DNA from: CAVPOO01 sp963707015
GTDB lineage: Bacteria; Pseudomonadota; Gammaproteobacteria; Thiohalobacterales; Thiohalobacteraceae
Assembly (NCBI GenBank): GCA_963707015.1
Contig: CAVPOO010000012.1
Span: 1-64,000 of the forward strand
DNA length: 64,000 nt
Direction: 5' to 3'
Below are positions 8,568 to 17,198 of the stretch, piece by piece (positions within the stretch are counted from its first letter, which is position 1; every line of letters begins with the position of its first letter). Both the position numbers and the translations under genes were made by a program. Under the pieces are notes generated by a model. That model saw only the letters and a program-made list of their open reading frames with translations. It searched no databases and had not been told where the DNA came from.

Positions 8568-10938
8568 ATGAATTTCTTTATCAATCGCCCCATATTTGCC
8601 GCTGCCATCGCCTTGATGATGATCCTGGCCGGGCTTATCAGCATGTTTGTGCTGCCCATTGCGCAGTATCCGCCGCTGGTGCCGTCGCAGATCCAGGTCT
8701 CCACCCAGTACATCGGCGCCAGCTCGGACGTGGTGGCCAAGACCGTCACAACGCCGCTGGAGGAGCAGCTCAACGGTGCGGAGGGCATGATCTACATGTC
8801 CTCCAACAGCACCAACAATGGCGATGCAGTCATCACCATGACATTCGAGGTCGGTTACGACCAGTCCATTGCCCAGATGGAAGCGCTGACCCGCAGTAAC
8901 CAGGCACTGTCCCAGCTGCCGCCCGAGGTGAACCAGGTCGGACTGACCATCACCAAGCAGTCCAGCAATATTGTGCTTATCGTTAACCTGACCTCACCCA
9001 ACGGCACGTTCGACCAGGCGTTTCTGCAGAACTACGCGGACATCCACATCACCGATCGCCTCGCCCGTATCGACGGGTAGCCTCGATCAACAACTTTGGT
9101 CTGCGCAAGTACGCCATGCGCATCTGGCTGGATCCGGACAAACTGGCCAACATGGGTATGACGGCCACCGATGTGGAGAACGCGGTCAAGGAACAGAACA
9201 ACCAGGTCGCGGCAGGCAAGCTCGGTTCACCGCCGGCGCCCGATGGGCAGGCATTCGCATTCCAGCTCAACACCCTGGGTCGCCTGGAGAGTGTGCAGCA
9301 GTTCGAGGATATCGTTATTCGCGCCAATCCGGACGGCACCGTGGTACGGATCCAGATGGTTACGCCAACTCGGTGAAAACCTTGTCCAGGGTCTGGGTGC
9401 TGGTAGCACTCGCCTTTGCCGGCCTGTGCGCCCTGGCCCTGGTCCTGTTCGAATCGACCCCCACCGCTTTCGTGCCGGCCGAGGACCAGGGGTATGTCAT
9501 GGTGCTGGCGAAGTTGCCCTCGGCGTCGACCATCCAGCGCACCGAGGCGGTGGTTGATCAGATCAACCAGATCGTCATGAATACCCCCGGGGTCGCCGAC
9601 GTGATCTCCATACCCGGTTATAACCTCATCGACTCCATTCAGGACCCATCCTCGGCTGCCCTGTTCGTGGTGTTCAAGCCGTATGACGAGCGCAAGACGC
9701 CGGACACCCAGCTCGAAGCGATCATGGCGCATATACAGGGTGAAGTGGCGAAAATTCCGGAAGCCGTCATCCTGGTGGCCAACGCGCCGCCGATCCCCGG
9801 CCTGGGTTCAACCGGTGGGTTCAACTTCGAGATCCAGGACCTCAACAGCCTCGGTGTAGAAGAATTGACCAAAGTGCTGCAAAACTTCCTCGCCGAGGCG
9901 CGCAAGCGGCCGGAACTGGCCGGGGTTTATTCGACATTCGATCCTGAGGTGCCGCAGCGGTACCTGGAGGTCGACCGTGTGAAGGCCAAGACGCGCGGTG
10001 TTTCGCTGGACGATATCTTCAATACCCTGCAGGTCAACCTGGGCTCGCTCTACGTCAACCAGCATAACCAGTACGGGCGTGTCTATCGCGTATATCTGCA
10101 GGCCGAGAAAGATGCGCGCTTTCGCGAAGACGACATCACCCGGCTGAAGGTGCGCAACAGCGAAGGCAAGATGATTCCGCTGAGTGTATTCGTCAGTATC
10201 AAGCCCATGGTCGGGCCTTACAACATTCCGCACTACAACGAGTACGGTTCGGTCCAGGTCAATGGTGGCCCGGCACCAGGTTACAGCTCCGGGCAGGCCA
10301 ATGCCGCCATGGAGGAACTCGCCGCCAAGGTCCTGCCGGAGGGTTTCGGTTACGAATGGACTAACCTGGTCTACCAGCAGAAGGAGGCAGGCAACCTGGC
10401 CACGGTGGTGTTCGCCCTGTCGCTGATCTTCGTGTTCCTGGTGCTGGCCGCGCAGTATGAGAGCTGGTCCATGCCTATCATGATTCTGCTGGCCATCCCG
10501 CTCGGGCTGTTGGGAGCAATCGGATTCCTGGTGCTGCGTAACATGGATCTGGATGTCTATGGCCAGATCGGTCAGGTCATGCTCATTGGCCTGGTGGCGA
10601 AGAACTCGATCCTCATTGTTCAATTCGCCAAGGACCTGCACGATCAGGGCAAGGGCATCGTTCAAGCCGCGATGGAAGCGGCCCGCATCCGCTTGCGGCC
10701 GATCCTGATGACTGCGTTCGCGTTCATCCTCGGCCTCATGCCACTGGTGCTGGCGAGCGGCGCGGGTGCCAATTCCCGCCGTTCTCTGGGTACCGCAGTA
10801 GTGGGAGGACTGACGCTGGCCACCGTTCTGATCGTGTTCGTGCCAATCTTCTACGTCGTGATCGAGCGCATGCGCGAACGCAAGACGGGTGGTTCTGCAC
10901 GCGCTTCCAGCTCAGTACCACAGGACAGTCAAGTCTGA
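8568..10938 (+). pseudogene. RND (HAE1/AcrB-type) efflux pump, frameshifted and internally deleted
   Basis: The N-terminus (MNFFINRPIFAAAIALMMIL, QYPPLVPSQIQVS) is a clear HAE1-type pump. At about 9077 one G appears to be missing: the frame stops after RIDG, and the expected VASINNFGLRKYAMRIWLDP continues in the next frame. At about 9355-9362 the sequence jumps from VVRIQ (porter domain, near residue 270 of AcrB) to YANSVKTLSRVW (near AcrB residue 525), so roughly 250 codons including transmembrane helices 2-7 are absent. From the GTG at 9373 the C-terminal half is open to 10938 and looks normal, ending with the typical GRSLGTAVVGG-like segment and final helix. As it stands it cannot make a pump. 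A consensus error could explain the frameshift but not easily the deletion. Confidence 0.9.
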
Positions 10939-10952
10939 AACAGGTTATTACC

Positions 10953-11957
10953 ATGCATACCATGCGAAACCACTACTTAAAAAACACATTGGTTCTTGGC
11001 GCAGCATTCAGTCTGCTGCTTGGCCTGACAGGCTGCGAAAAACCGGAACAGAGACCCCAGCTGCCACCACCCGGGGTGGTTGTGTCCGAGGTTAAACAGG
11101 AAACCGTACCGATTGTCATGGATGTGGCCGGTACCGTGCAGCCGGTGAAGACCGTAAAGGTCGTACCGCGTGTGTCCGGCTATATCTTCGAGCGCAACTT
11201 CACCGAAGGTACCAACGTCACTGAAGGCGATCCGCTGTACCTGATCGATCCCCGTCCTTACCAGGCAAGACTCGAGTCGCTTCAGGCGCAACTTCAGCAA
11301 GATCAGGCGAGTCTCAAGTTCTGGACCAGTGAAGCGACGCGTTACACACGGCTGGCCAGCCAAGGCGCCGGTTCGGTGGAAGACAAGGAAAAGGCTGTTG
11401 CCAGAGAGGCAGAAACGCAGGCGTCGATCGATAAGGACAACGCGGATATCGAAAATGCCAAGCTCGACCTGAGCTTCACGAAAATCGCCGCGCCCTTCAG
11501 CGGCCGTATTCAGGATACGCTGGCGCACGTTGGCGACCTGGTGCACAAACAGGAAACCGAGTTGACGACGGTGATTCAGATAGCCCCGATTTATGTCGTC
11601 TCCAACATCAGTCGCGAGCAGGTTTACCGGGTACAGAAACTGCAGGAACAGGGGCTGGCACCGACAGCGCAGAATGATTTTACTGCCGAGCTGGTCATGC
11701 CGGACGGCAGTATCTATCCACAGCAAGGTAGCTTGAACTACATCAGCGCTCTGATTGACTCGGCAACCGATACGCTGACGGTACGTTTTGAATTTCCAAA
11801 CCCGAAACAGGGAGACCAGCGGTCACTCATACCCGGACAGTACATACCGCTTCGGATGATCGTGGGACACCAACCGGACGCGCTCCTGATACCCCGAAAG
11901 GCCTTGCTTGAAACCCAGGAGGGTGCCCACGTCTCGGCGATGCTATATAGTCTGTAG
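10953..11957 (+). pseudogene. RND membrane-fusion (adaptor) lipoprotein, C-terminally truncated
   Basis: A 334-codon frame beginning 14 bases after the pump remnant. It has a lipobox (LTGC), the first lipoyl half, an alpha-helical hairpin, the second lipoyl half (LDLSFTKIAAPFSGRI) and beta-barrel segments up to LIPRKALLETQEGAHV. Family members then continue with a membrane-proximal domain of roughly 50-60 residues; here the match ends near 11932 and the frame closes after SAMLYSL. With the broken pump next to it, this is a decaying efflux operon. The order pump-then-adaptor is less common than the reverse. The short gap 11958-12179 contains nothing recognised. Confidence 0.8.
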
Positions 11958-12179
11958 CACCCTGGGGTGGGCGCAGGGCCGTCAACGCACGCCCCCACTG
12001 ACGCGGGCAGATTGCAGCACTGCCTAACGGAGGCGCGCACCGCGGGGGGTAGTGTTGGCTGATCTTACCTGACGTCGTATCGCGGCGAGGGCGCATTGAA
12101 TGAAAGGCGCAAGGATATGGAAAGTGCCAGGACACGGCGTGTCGCTTTTCCCCGTGCTTGGACTCCCCGCACTCCGAAC

Positions 12180-12875
12180 ATGACGCTTGTCGAACATTAT
12201 CTCGCCATGGCGCGAGCCTTCTTCGCTCATCTCGGTGGCGATGCGGCCAGCGCGCTGGAGCACTACGTTACGCTGGCGCAGCCGATGCTGGATCAATACG
12301 GCTATCTGGCGGTGTTCGGGGCCGTGGTCGTGGAAGGCTTCGGGATACCGGCCCCCGGCCAGACCATGCTGATCGCCGGGGCGATCGCGGCGGCGCACGG
12401 CCGGATGTCCATCGAGTTGCTGCTGATACTGGCCTTATTGGCGGCCGTGCTCGGCAATACCCTGGGCTACCTGCTTGGGCGTTGGGGTGGCCGCCTGGCT
12501 CTGGGGAAAGTGGGTATCAGCGACGCACGCATGCAGCGGGTGGAAAGTCTGTTCAATCGCTATGGCGGTGGTGTCGTATTTGTCGGCCGGTTTGTCGATG
12601 GTCTGCGCCAGCTCAGCGGAATCGTCGCGGGCACCCTCGAAATGCCCTGGTGGAAATTTACTGTTTTCAATGTACTGGGAGCGGTGGCCTGGACAGCGCT
12701 CTGGGGGGCAGGCGTGTATTTTCTCGACGCGGATATCAAGACCGTGTTCGCGGTTTTTCACCGGATCGAACCTTATCTGATCGTTCTCAGCCTGCTCGCC
12801 GTGATCGTTCTGGTGCTCTATCTGCGGCGCGGCCGCGAACCTGCGGATGCGGACCAGGAGATGAACGCGCGGTAG
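12180..12875 (+). CDS. DedA-family (VTT domain) membrane protein
   Basis: A 231-residue polytopic inner-membrane protein. The segment GYLAVFGAVVVEGFGIPAPGQTMLIAGAIAA and the later RYGGGVVFVGRFVDGLRQLSGIVAGTLEMPW with WKFTVFNVLGAVAW are the DedA signatures, including the conserved acidic residue, the G-x-P-x-P loop and the FxGR motif. DedA proteins act as lipid scramblases or flippases, in some cases recycling undecaprenyl phosphate or phosphatidylethanolamine. The start at 12180 is chosen for length; upstream in-frame starts at 12117 (ATG, preceded by AAGG) and 12096 (TTG) would add a basic leader with no clear match. Confidence 0.88.
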   Translation: MTLVEHYLAMARAFFAHLGGDAASALEHYVTLAQPMLDQYGYLAVFGAVVVEGFGIPAPGQTMLIAGAIAAAHGRMSIELLLILALLAAVLGNTLGYLLGRWGGRLALGKVGISDARMQRVESLFNRYGGGVVFVGRFVDGLRQLSGIVAGTLEMPWWKFTVFNVLGAVAWTALWGAGVYFLDADIKTVFAVFHRIEPYLIVLSLLAVIVLVLYLRRGREPADADQEMNAR

Positions 12876-12903
12876 TATCCACTGCCCGGCCAGACCCGAA
12901 TGG

Positions 12904-13081
12904 CACTTACTTAGGCGGTTCCATAATCAATGTAGGGTGGGTTAGGCACGCCGTTTGTGCCGTAACCCACCGGATGTGCCGGCAGGCACTCATGAAATAT
13001 TCATCGTGTTGCTTCGCAACGCCTGGTGGGTTACGCAAAAAGCGCTAACCCACCCTACATACATTTCGACCTAAGTAAGTG
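12904..13081. repeat. Palindromic TAGGGTGGGTTA repeat, copy 2, with an outer inverted repeat
   Basis: The core at 12931-13059 is a second copy of the element at 3782-3908, with the same ends and internal inverted pair. Here it is enclosed by a further perfect inverted repeat, CACTTACTTAGG at 12904-12915 and CCTAAGTAAGTG at 13070-13081, which copy 1 lacks. It occupies most of the 314-bp gap between two convergent genes (dedA-like and cardiolipin synthase), where no gene is seen. Confidence 0.85.
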
Positions 13082-13189
13082 CATTCGGCCAGGCCCCTCT
13101 GCCGCGGCATGGTGTGAGGCGGTCGGCCTACCGCGAAAGAGCCTGGGCCGGTCGGGGACATCTTGGAACAGCTCGAGCGGTGAGCGTCC

Positions 13190-14644
13190 TCAGAGCAGGG
13201 GTCCGAGCATCGCGATGGTGTTGTTCCAGAGGCGGCGTGTCATGGGCCAGGCGGCTACCGCGCCTCGATCGACGGGGCGCGCGCGGGCGATGTATTCCTG
13301 CTGGCGTTGCCGCATGTCGGCGGTCAGCCCGGGATCGTAGAACAGGATGTTGTTCTCGTAGTTGAGATCGAAACTGCGACGGTCCATGTTCGCGGAGCCG
13401 ATCAGAGTGATCTCGCCGTCGAGCGTGAGCGACTTGGTGTGCAGCAGGCCGCCCTCGTACTCATAGATCTTCACCCCCGCGGCGAGCAGGTCCGCATAGT
13501 AGCTGCGGCTCGCCGCGCCCACGATCCAGGAGTCGTTTCTCGCCGGGAACACGATGGTCGTGTCGACGCCACGGTAAGCCGTGGTGCAGAGCGCGTTCTG
13601 CATGGACTCGTCGGGTACGTAGTAGGGGGTGGTGATGACGAGCTCGCGACGGGCAGCGTGCATGAGGGACTCGAACATCTCGGGCATGGCCGAGTAGCGC
13701 ACTGTCGGTCCCGTACCGATCACCTGCGCAGGCAGACCCGGCGCCGGGACGGGAATGGGCTGTTGCAGCAAGTCATCGAGGTTCTCCTGCGCGTAGGTCA
13801 TCCAGTCGCTCGCGAACAGATGCTGGTTCTGGCGTGCGATCGGGCCCTCGAAGCGCATGACCGCATCCACCCAGGGGGCGTACTTCGGCTTGACGCGGAA
13901 CTCCGGATCGGCGCAGTTCTGGCTGCCGCAGTAGGTGATATAGCCGTCGATGACCACGATCTTGCGGTGATTCCTCAGGTCGATGCGACCGCTGAACGGC
14001 CGCAGCAGAGGGCTGCCGACCAGCAGAGCGATGGCCAGGTGCACCCCGGCCTCGCGCATGGCCGGCCAGTGCGCCGAGCGGGTCATCAGCCGCGAGCCCA
14101 GGTCGTCGACCATGGCCCGGCAGGTGACGCCGCGGGCCGCCGCGCGCTTCAGGGCCTCGACGATCTTGCAGCCGTTGTTGTCCGGCAGCCAGATGTAGAA
14201 CAGCAGATGCACATGATCCCGGGCGGCATCGATGTCTGCGACCATGGCGTCGATCGTGGCATTGGAGTCCGCGAGCAGGCGCGCCGCATTGCCCCCCATC
14301 GGCTCGAAGCCGCTGATCGAGTGCCCGAGCTGGTAGAGATGTCGATAGCGTTCGGGGATGTTGGCCACGAGCCTGGCCTCGTCGCCGGACGCTGGCCCCG
14401 CCACCGGCGGCATGCGCGCGAGGACGGCTCGCATTCTCGCAACGCGGCGGCGACCGATGTTGACCTCGCCGAACAGAAGGTAGGCGAGCATCCCCGCCAG
14501 GGGAATGACAGCGATCACGACGATCCATGCGATGCGTGAGGCCGGGTCACGATGTGGCCGCAGCAGTACCCGCGCGACGACTGCCAGCTCGAGCAGGGCG
14601 ACGAGAGCGATAAATATCAGCGATTGGTGGAATGAGAAGAACAT
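13190..14644 (-). CDS. cls: Cardiolipin synthase (phospholipase D family)
   Basis: A 484-residue protein with two N-terminal membrane helices (residues about 5-25 and 35-58, ending at the LLFGEVNIGRRR motif). Two HxKxxxxD active-site motifs are visible, NHRKIVVIDG (His226) and HTKSLTLDG (His402), which together form the PLD-type catalytic centre. The enzyme joins two phosphatidylglycerols, or phosphatidylglycerol with phosphatidylethanolamine, to make cardiolipin in the inner membrane. Length and order match bacterial cardiolipin synthases. It stands alone on the minus strand, convergent with the DedA-like gene, another membrane-lipid gene. Confidence 0.93.
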   Translation of the reverse strand: MFFSFHQSLIFIALVALLELAVVARVLLRPHRDPASRIAWIVVIAVIPLAGMLAYLLFGEVNIGRRRVARMRAVLARMPPVAGPASGDEARLVANIPERYRHLYQLGHSISGFEPMGGNAARLLADSNATIDAMVADIDAARDHVHLLFYIWLPDNNGCKIVEALKRAAARGVTCRAMVDDLGSRLMTRSAHWPAMREAGVHLAIALLVGSPLLRPFSGRIDLRNHRKIVVIDGYITYCGSQNCADPEFRVKPKYAPWVDAVMRFEGPIARQNQHLFASDWMTYAQENLDDLLQQPIPVPAPGLPAQVIGTGPTVRYSAMPEMFESLMHAARRELVITTPYYVPDESMQNALCTTAYRGVDTTIVFPARNDSWIVGAASRSYYADLLAAGVKIYEYEGGLLHTKSLTLDGEITLIGSANMDRRSFDLNYENNILFYDPGLTADMRQRQQEYIARARPVDRGAVAAWPMTRRLWNNTIAMLGPLL

Positions 14645-14660
14645 GCCCTGGTAGTCGTTG

Positions 14661-15047
14661 ACGGTCCTAACAGATGATAACGGAGATTATGGCCACGGAA
14701 TCCACGGAAAAACACGGAAAAAATTCTATTGGGTATCACTGCTGTCCCACAAACTGTGATTGCATTATGCATCCAGTGCAGGAATATAAAGGTGTATACA
14801 AACGGCCACTGCAGGCCCGACATGAAGATCAATCGCCGCACTTAGAACAGAGCGTCCCTTCTCCCTCAGGGAGAAGGACAGGATGAGGGAATATGAAATC
14901 AGGCAGTTGCCTTTATTTGATCCCCTCTCCCCAACCCTCTCCCGGTGGGAGAGGGAGTTAACGGGACAGCAATGATTGGGTATTCGTATTCGTTCTTTCC
15001 GTGTTTTTCCGTGGATTCCGTGGCTATGAATAAAGCTACGGGTACTC
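14661..15047. repeat. MITE-like CCACGGAATCC element, copy A (long form)
   Basis: The arms GGCCACGGAATCCACGGAAA (from 14691) and its inverse in the right arm (14993-15023) are about 260 bp apart, so this copy carries internal filler. Outside the arms, the flanks match other copies: a CAGATGATAACGGAG-like end on the left and GGTACTCAG on the right. The filler holds two perfect hairpins of a different common palindromic type, CCTTCTCCCT/AGGGAGAAGG (14857-14877) and CCCTCTCCC/GGGAGAGGG (14935-14955). This explains the whole 413-bp gap between the sensor kinase and cardiolipin synthase. No gene is seen. Confidence 0.8.
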
Positions 15048-15057
15048 AGCCTTGGTG

Positions 15058-16440
15058 TCATCCACCTGATCGTGTGAATTCCATCGCGACGCGGAGCCCC
15101 GGGGCGTTGTCCTCCACCGCGAGTTTGATGTCGTGCAACTTTGCCACGGCGGCGACTAGGCTGAGTCCGAGGCCGTTGCCGGGCAGGCCGCGGCTCGCCT
15201 CCAGCCGGTAGAAGCGTCGGAACACCTTATCCCGTTCCTGCGCCGGAATGCCCGGCCCCGAATCCGCAACGGTCACGTGCGGATGACCCGTGAGCTCCGC
15301 AAGATCGACCTTGATGTGTCCCTGCGGCGGGGTGTACTTGATCGCATTGTCCAGCAGATTGGCGAAGGCCTGGAAGAGCAGGTCGCGATCGCCTGGCACC
15401 CGCGCAGCCGAACTGACACTCAGCGCCAGAGTCTGTTGTCTCTCCTCGGCCAAGGGTGCGTAGAATTCCACCACGTCGTGCAGCAGCTGCTGCAGATCGA
15501 CTGCCGCGAAGGCGGCGCGCCGTTCGCCCGATTCGATGCGGGCGATGCGGAGCAGAGCATTAAAGGTCGCGAGCAATCCGTCGGCTTCGGCGATCGACTG
15601 CTCGATCAATGCCCGTCGGCCTTCCGGATCCTCGGCACTATGGGTGTTGAGCAGTTCCAGCGAGTTCTTCAAGCGGGACAGGGGCGTCTTCAGGTCGTGC
15701 GCGATATTGTCCGAGATACGGCGCACTTCCTCCATCAGGGAGCCGATACGGTCCAGCATCGCATTGAGATTGCCGGTCAGTTCGTCGAAATCGTCGCCCG
15801 AGCGGTCTGTCGGTATACGCCGGGAGAGATCACCGGACATGATCTCGCGGCTGGTCTGATTGATCGCCTCGATGCGCCGCACCATGCTGCGAGTCATCAG
15901 CGAACCACCGATAAGACCCAGAATCAGCGTGATCGCCAGCCCCCAGACGAGTGTTCTGACGATCAGCTGCTGCGTCCTTTCCAGCTCGTGAAGATCGCGG
16001 CCTGCCAGCAGGTAAAAGCCGCCGTGCAGGTCAAACGCGCGTGCCCGCGCCCGGTGTATTTCTCCCTCGGGCCAGCCTTGAGCTTCGAGACGAAAGTCCA
16101 GCCAGCCGTCCGGCGTTGCAGGTACGGCCGGCCAGTGACTGATATTGCCTAACAGCGGACGCAGATCGTCATCCGCGAGCAGATAGATGGCATAGCCCCC
16201 CGGCTTCCGGGAAATCCGTTCGGAAATCGTGTCCCTCAGACCGGTGAGCCCACTGGTCCGGTAACGTTCCGCGAGTCCCGCAATCTCGGCTTCGATGGTG
16301 GCATCTGCCTGTTGCGCCATGTAAGCGGCGGTGGACCAGTAGATGAATGTCAGCAGCAGCAGTACTGAGCCACCAAACAGCATCATATAGACCAGGGCCA
16401 GCCGGAAACTGGAGCTGCGCAGCCATTTACCCGGGCTCAC
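15058..16440 (-). CDS. Two-component sensor histidine kinase (HAMP type)
   Basis: A 460-residue kinase. The GTG at 16440 is chosen because it gives a normal N-terminal membrane helix (FRLALVYMMLFGGSVLLLLTF) and overlaps the response regulator end by 14 bases, the usual coupling; the open frame extends further but that part is a shadow of the regulator. Order: helix 1, periplasmic sensor loop, helix 2 (about 175-195), HAMP, dimerisation/phosphoacceptor box (DNIAHDLKTPLSRL), N-box (LLDNAIKYTP), G1 (VADSGPGIP) and G2 (GNGLGLSLV). It would sense an envelope signal and phosphorylate the adjacent OmpR-type regulator. The Do-type protease upstream suggests a link to envelope stress. Confidence 0.92.
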   Translation of the reverse strand: MSPGKWLRSSSFRLALVYMMLFGGSVLLLLTFIYWSTAAYMAQQADATIEAEIAGLAERYRTSGLTGLRDTISERISRKPGGYAIYLLADDDLRPLLGNISHWPAVPATPDGWLDFRLEAQGWPEGEIHRARARAFDLHGGFYLLAGRDLHELERTQQLIVRTLVWGLAITLILGLIGGSLMTRSMVRRIEAINQTSREIMSGDLSRRIPTDRSGDDFDELTGNLNAMLDRIGSLMEEVRRISDNIAHDLKTPLSRLKNSLELLNTHSAEDPEGRRALIEQSIAEADGLLATFNALLRIARIESGERRAAFAAVDLQQLLHDVVEFYAPLAEERQQTLALSVSSAARVPGDRDLLFQAFANLLDNAIKYTPPQGHIKVDLAELTGHPHVTVADSGPGIPAQERDKVFRRFYRLEASRGLPGNGLGLSLVAAVAKLHDIKLAVEDNAPGLRVAMEFTRSGG

Positions 16441-17104
16441 GGAGAATATACCCTGCGCCGCGGACCGTGTGGAGGAGGGGGTAGCTGAATGGCTTGTCGA
16501 TCTTGCCACGCAGGCGACTGATATGGACGTCGATGACATTGGTCTGGGGATCGAACAGGTAATCCCAGACGTTCTCCAGCAACATCGTCCGGGTGACCAC
16601 CTGGCCGGCGTGACGCACAAGGTATTCGAGTAACCGGAACTCCAGCGGCTGCAGATCGATGGTCTGGCCCGCACGCTTCACCGTGCGTGATAGCAGGTCC
16701 ATATGCAGGTCTCCCACCTGAAACGTCGTTTCTGTCCGGGTGGAATCCGCGCGCCGGGCCAGGGCCTCCAGTCTTGCCAGCAGCTCGGAAAACGCAAAGG
16801 GCTTGACCAGGTAGTCATCGCCACCCGCCTTCAGGCCGCGCACCCGGTCATCGACCTCACCCAGCGCGCTGAGTATCAGGACCGGCGTCTGATCTTCGGC
16901 CGCCCGCAAGGTTTGGATAATGGTGAGGCCGTCCAGTTGCGGCAACATGCGGTCCACGATGAGTGCATCGTAGTCGCCTTCCATGGCCAGAAACAGTCCG
17001 TCCTTGCCATCCGACGCGTGATCCACGCTGTGTCCGCTCTCGCTGAGACCCTTGTGCAGATAGCTGGCGGTGCTGGCATCGTCTTCAATCACGAGGATAT
17101 GCAT
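16427..17104 (-). CDS. OmpR-family response regulator
   Basis: A 225-residue regulator with a receiver domain (MHILVIEDD acidic pair, phosphoacceptor Asp in ALIVDRMLP, conserved Lys in DYLVKPF) and a C-terminal winged-helix DNA-binding domain (LQPLEFRLLEYLVRHAGQVV, ending HTVRGAGYIL). The start at 17104 is chosen because the receiver normally begins a few residues before IEDD; an in-frame extension to 17197 adds nothing recognisable. It lies between a Do-type protease and its cognate kinase on one strand, a likely operon protease-regulator-kinase. Such regulators often control the protease gene itself; this is inferred from the layout. Confidence 0.93.
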   Translation of the reverse strand: MHILVIEDDASTASYLHKGLSESGHSVDHASDGKDGLFLAMEGDYDALIVDRMLPQLDGLTIIQTLRAAEDQTPVLILSALGEVDDRVRGLKAGGDDYLVKPFAFSELLARLEALARRADSTRTETTFQVGDLHMDLLSRTVKRAGQTIDLQPLEFRLLEYLVRHAGQVVTRTMLLENVWDYLFDPQTNVIDVHISRLRGKIDKPFSYPLLHTVRGAGYILREPG

Positions 17105-17198
17105 AGCGGGATGATCCCCTTGTCTCATCCAGGTTGCCTGGCGCCCCACCCTGGGAGAGGGGAGGGCGCCACGCGAACCGACCATGCCGTTTATCATA

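Noticed and set aside
13307..14539. Long plus-strand frame opposite cardiolipin synthase
   Set aside because: Gly/Arg/His-rich shadow of the antisense strand of a clear gene; same reasoning for the long frame at 33491-35179 opposite the HDOD and channel genes and at 56097-59492 opposite the RND pump.
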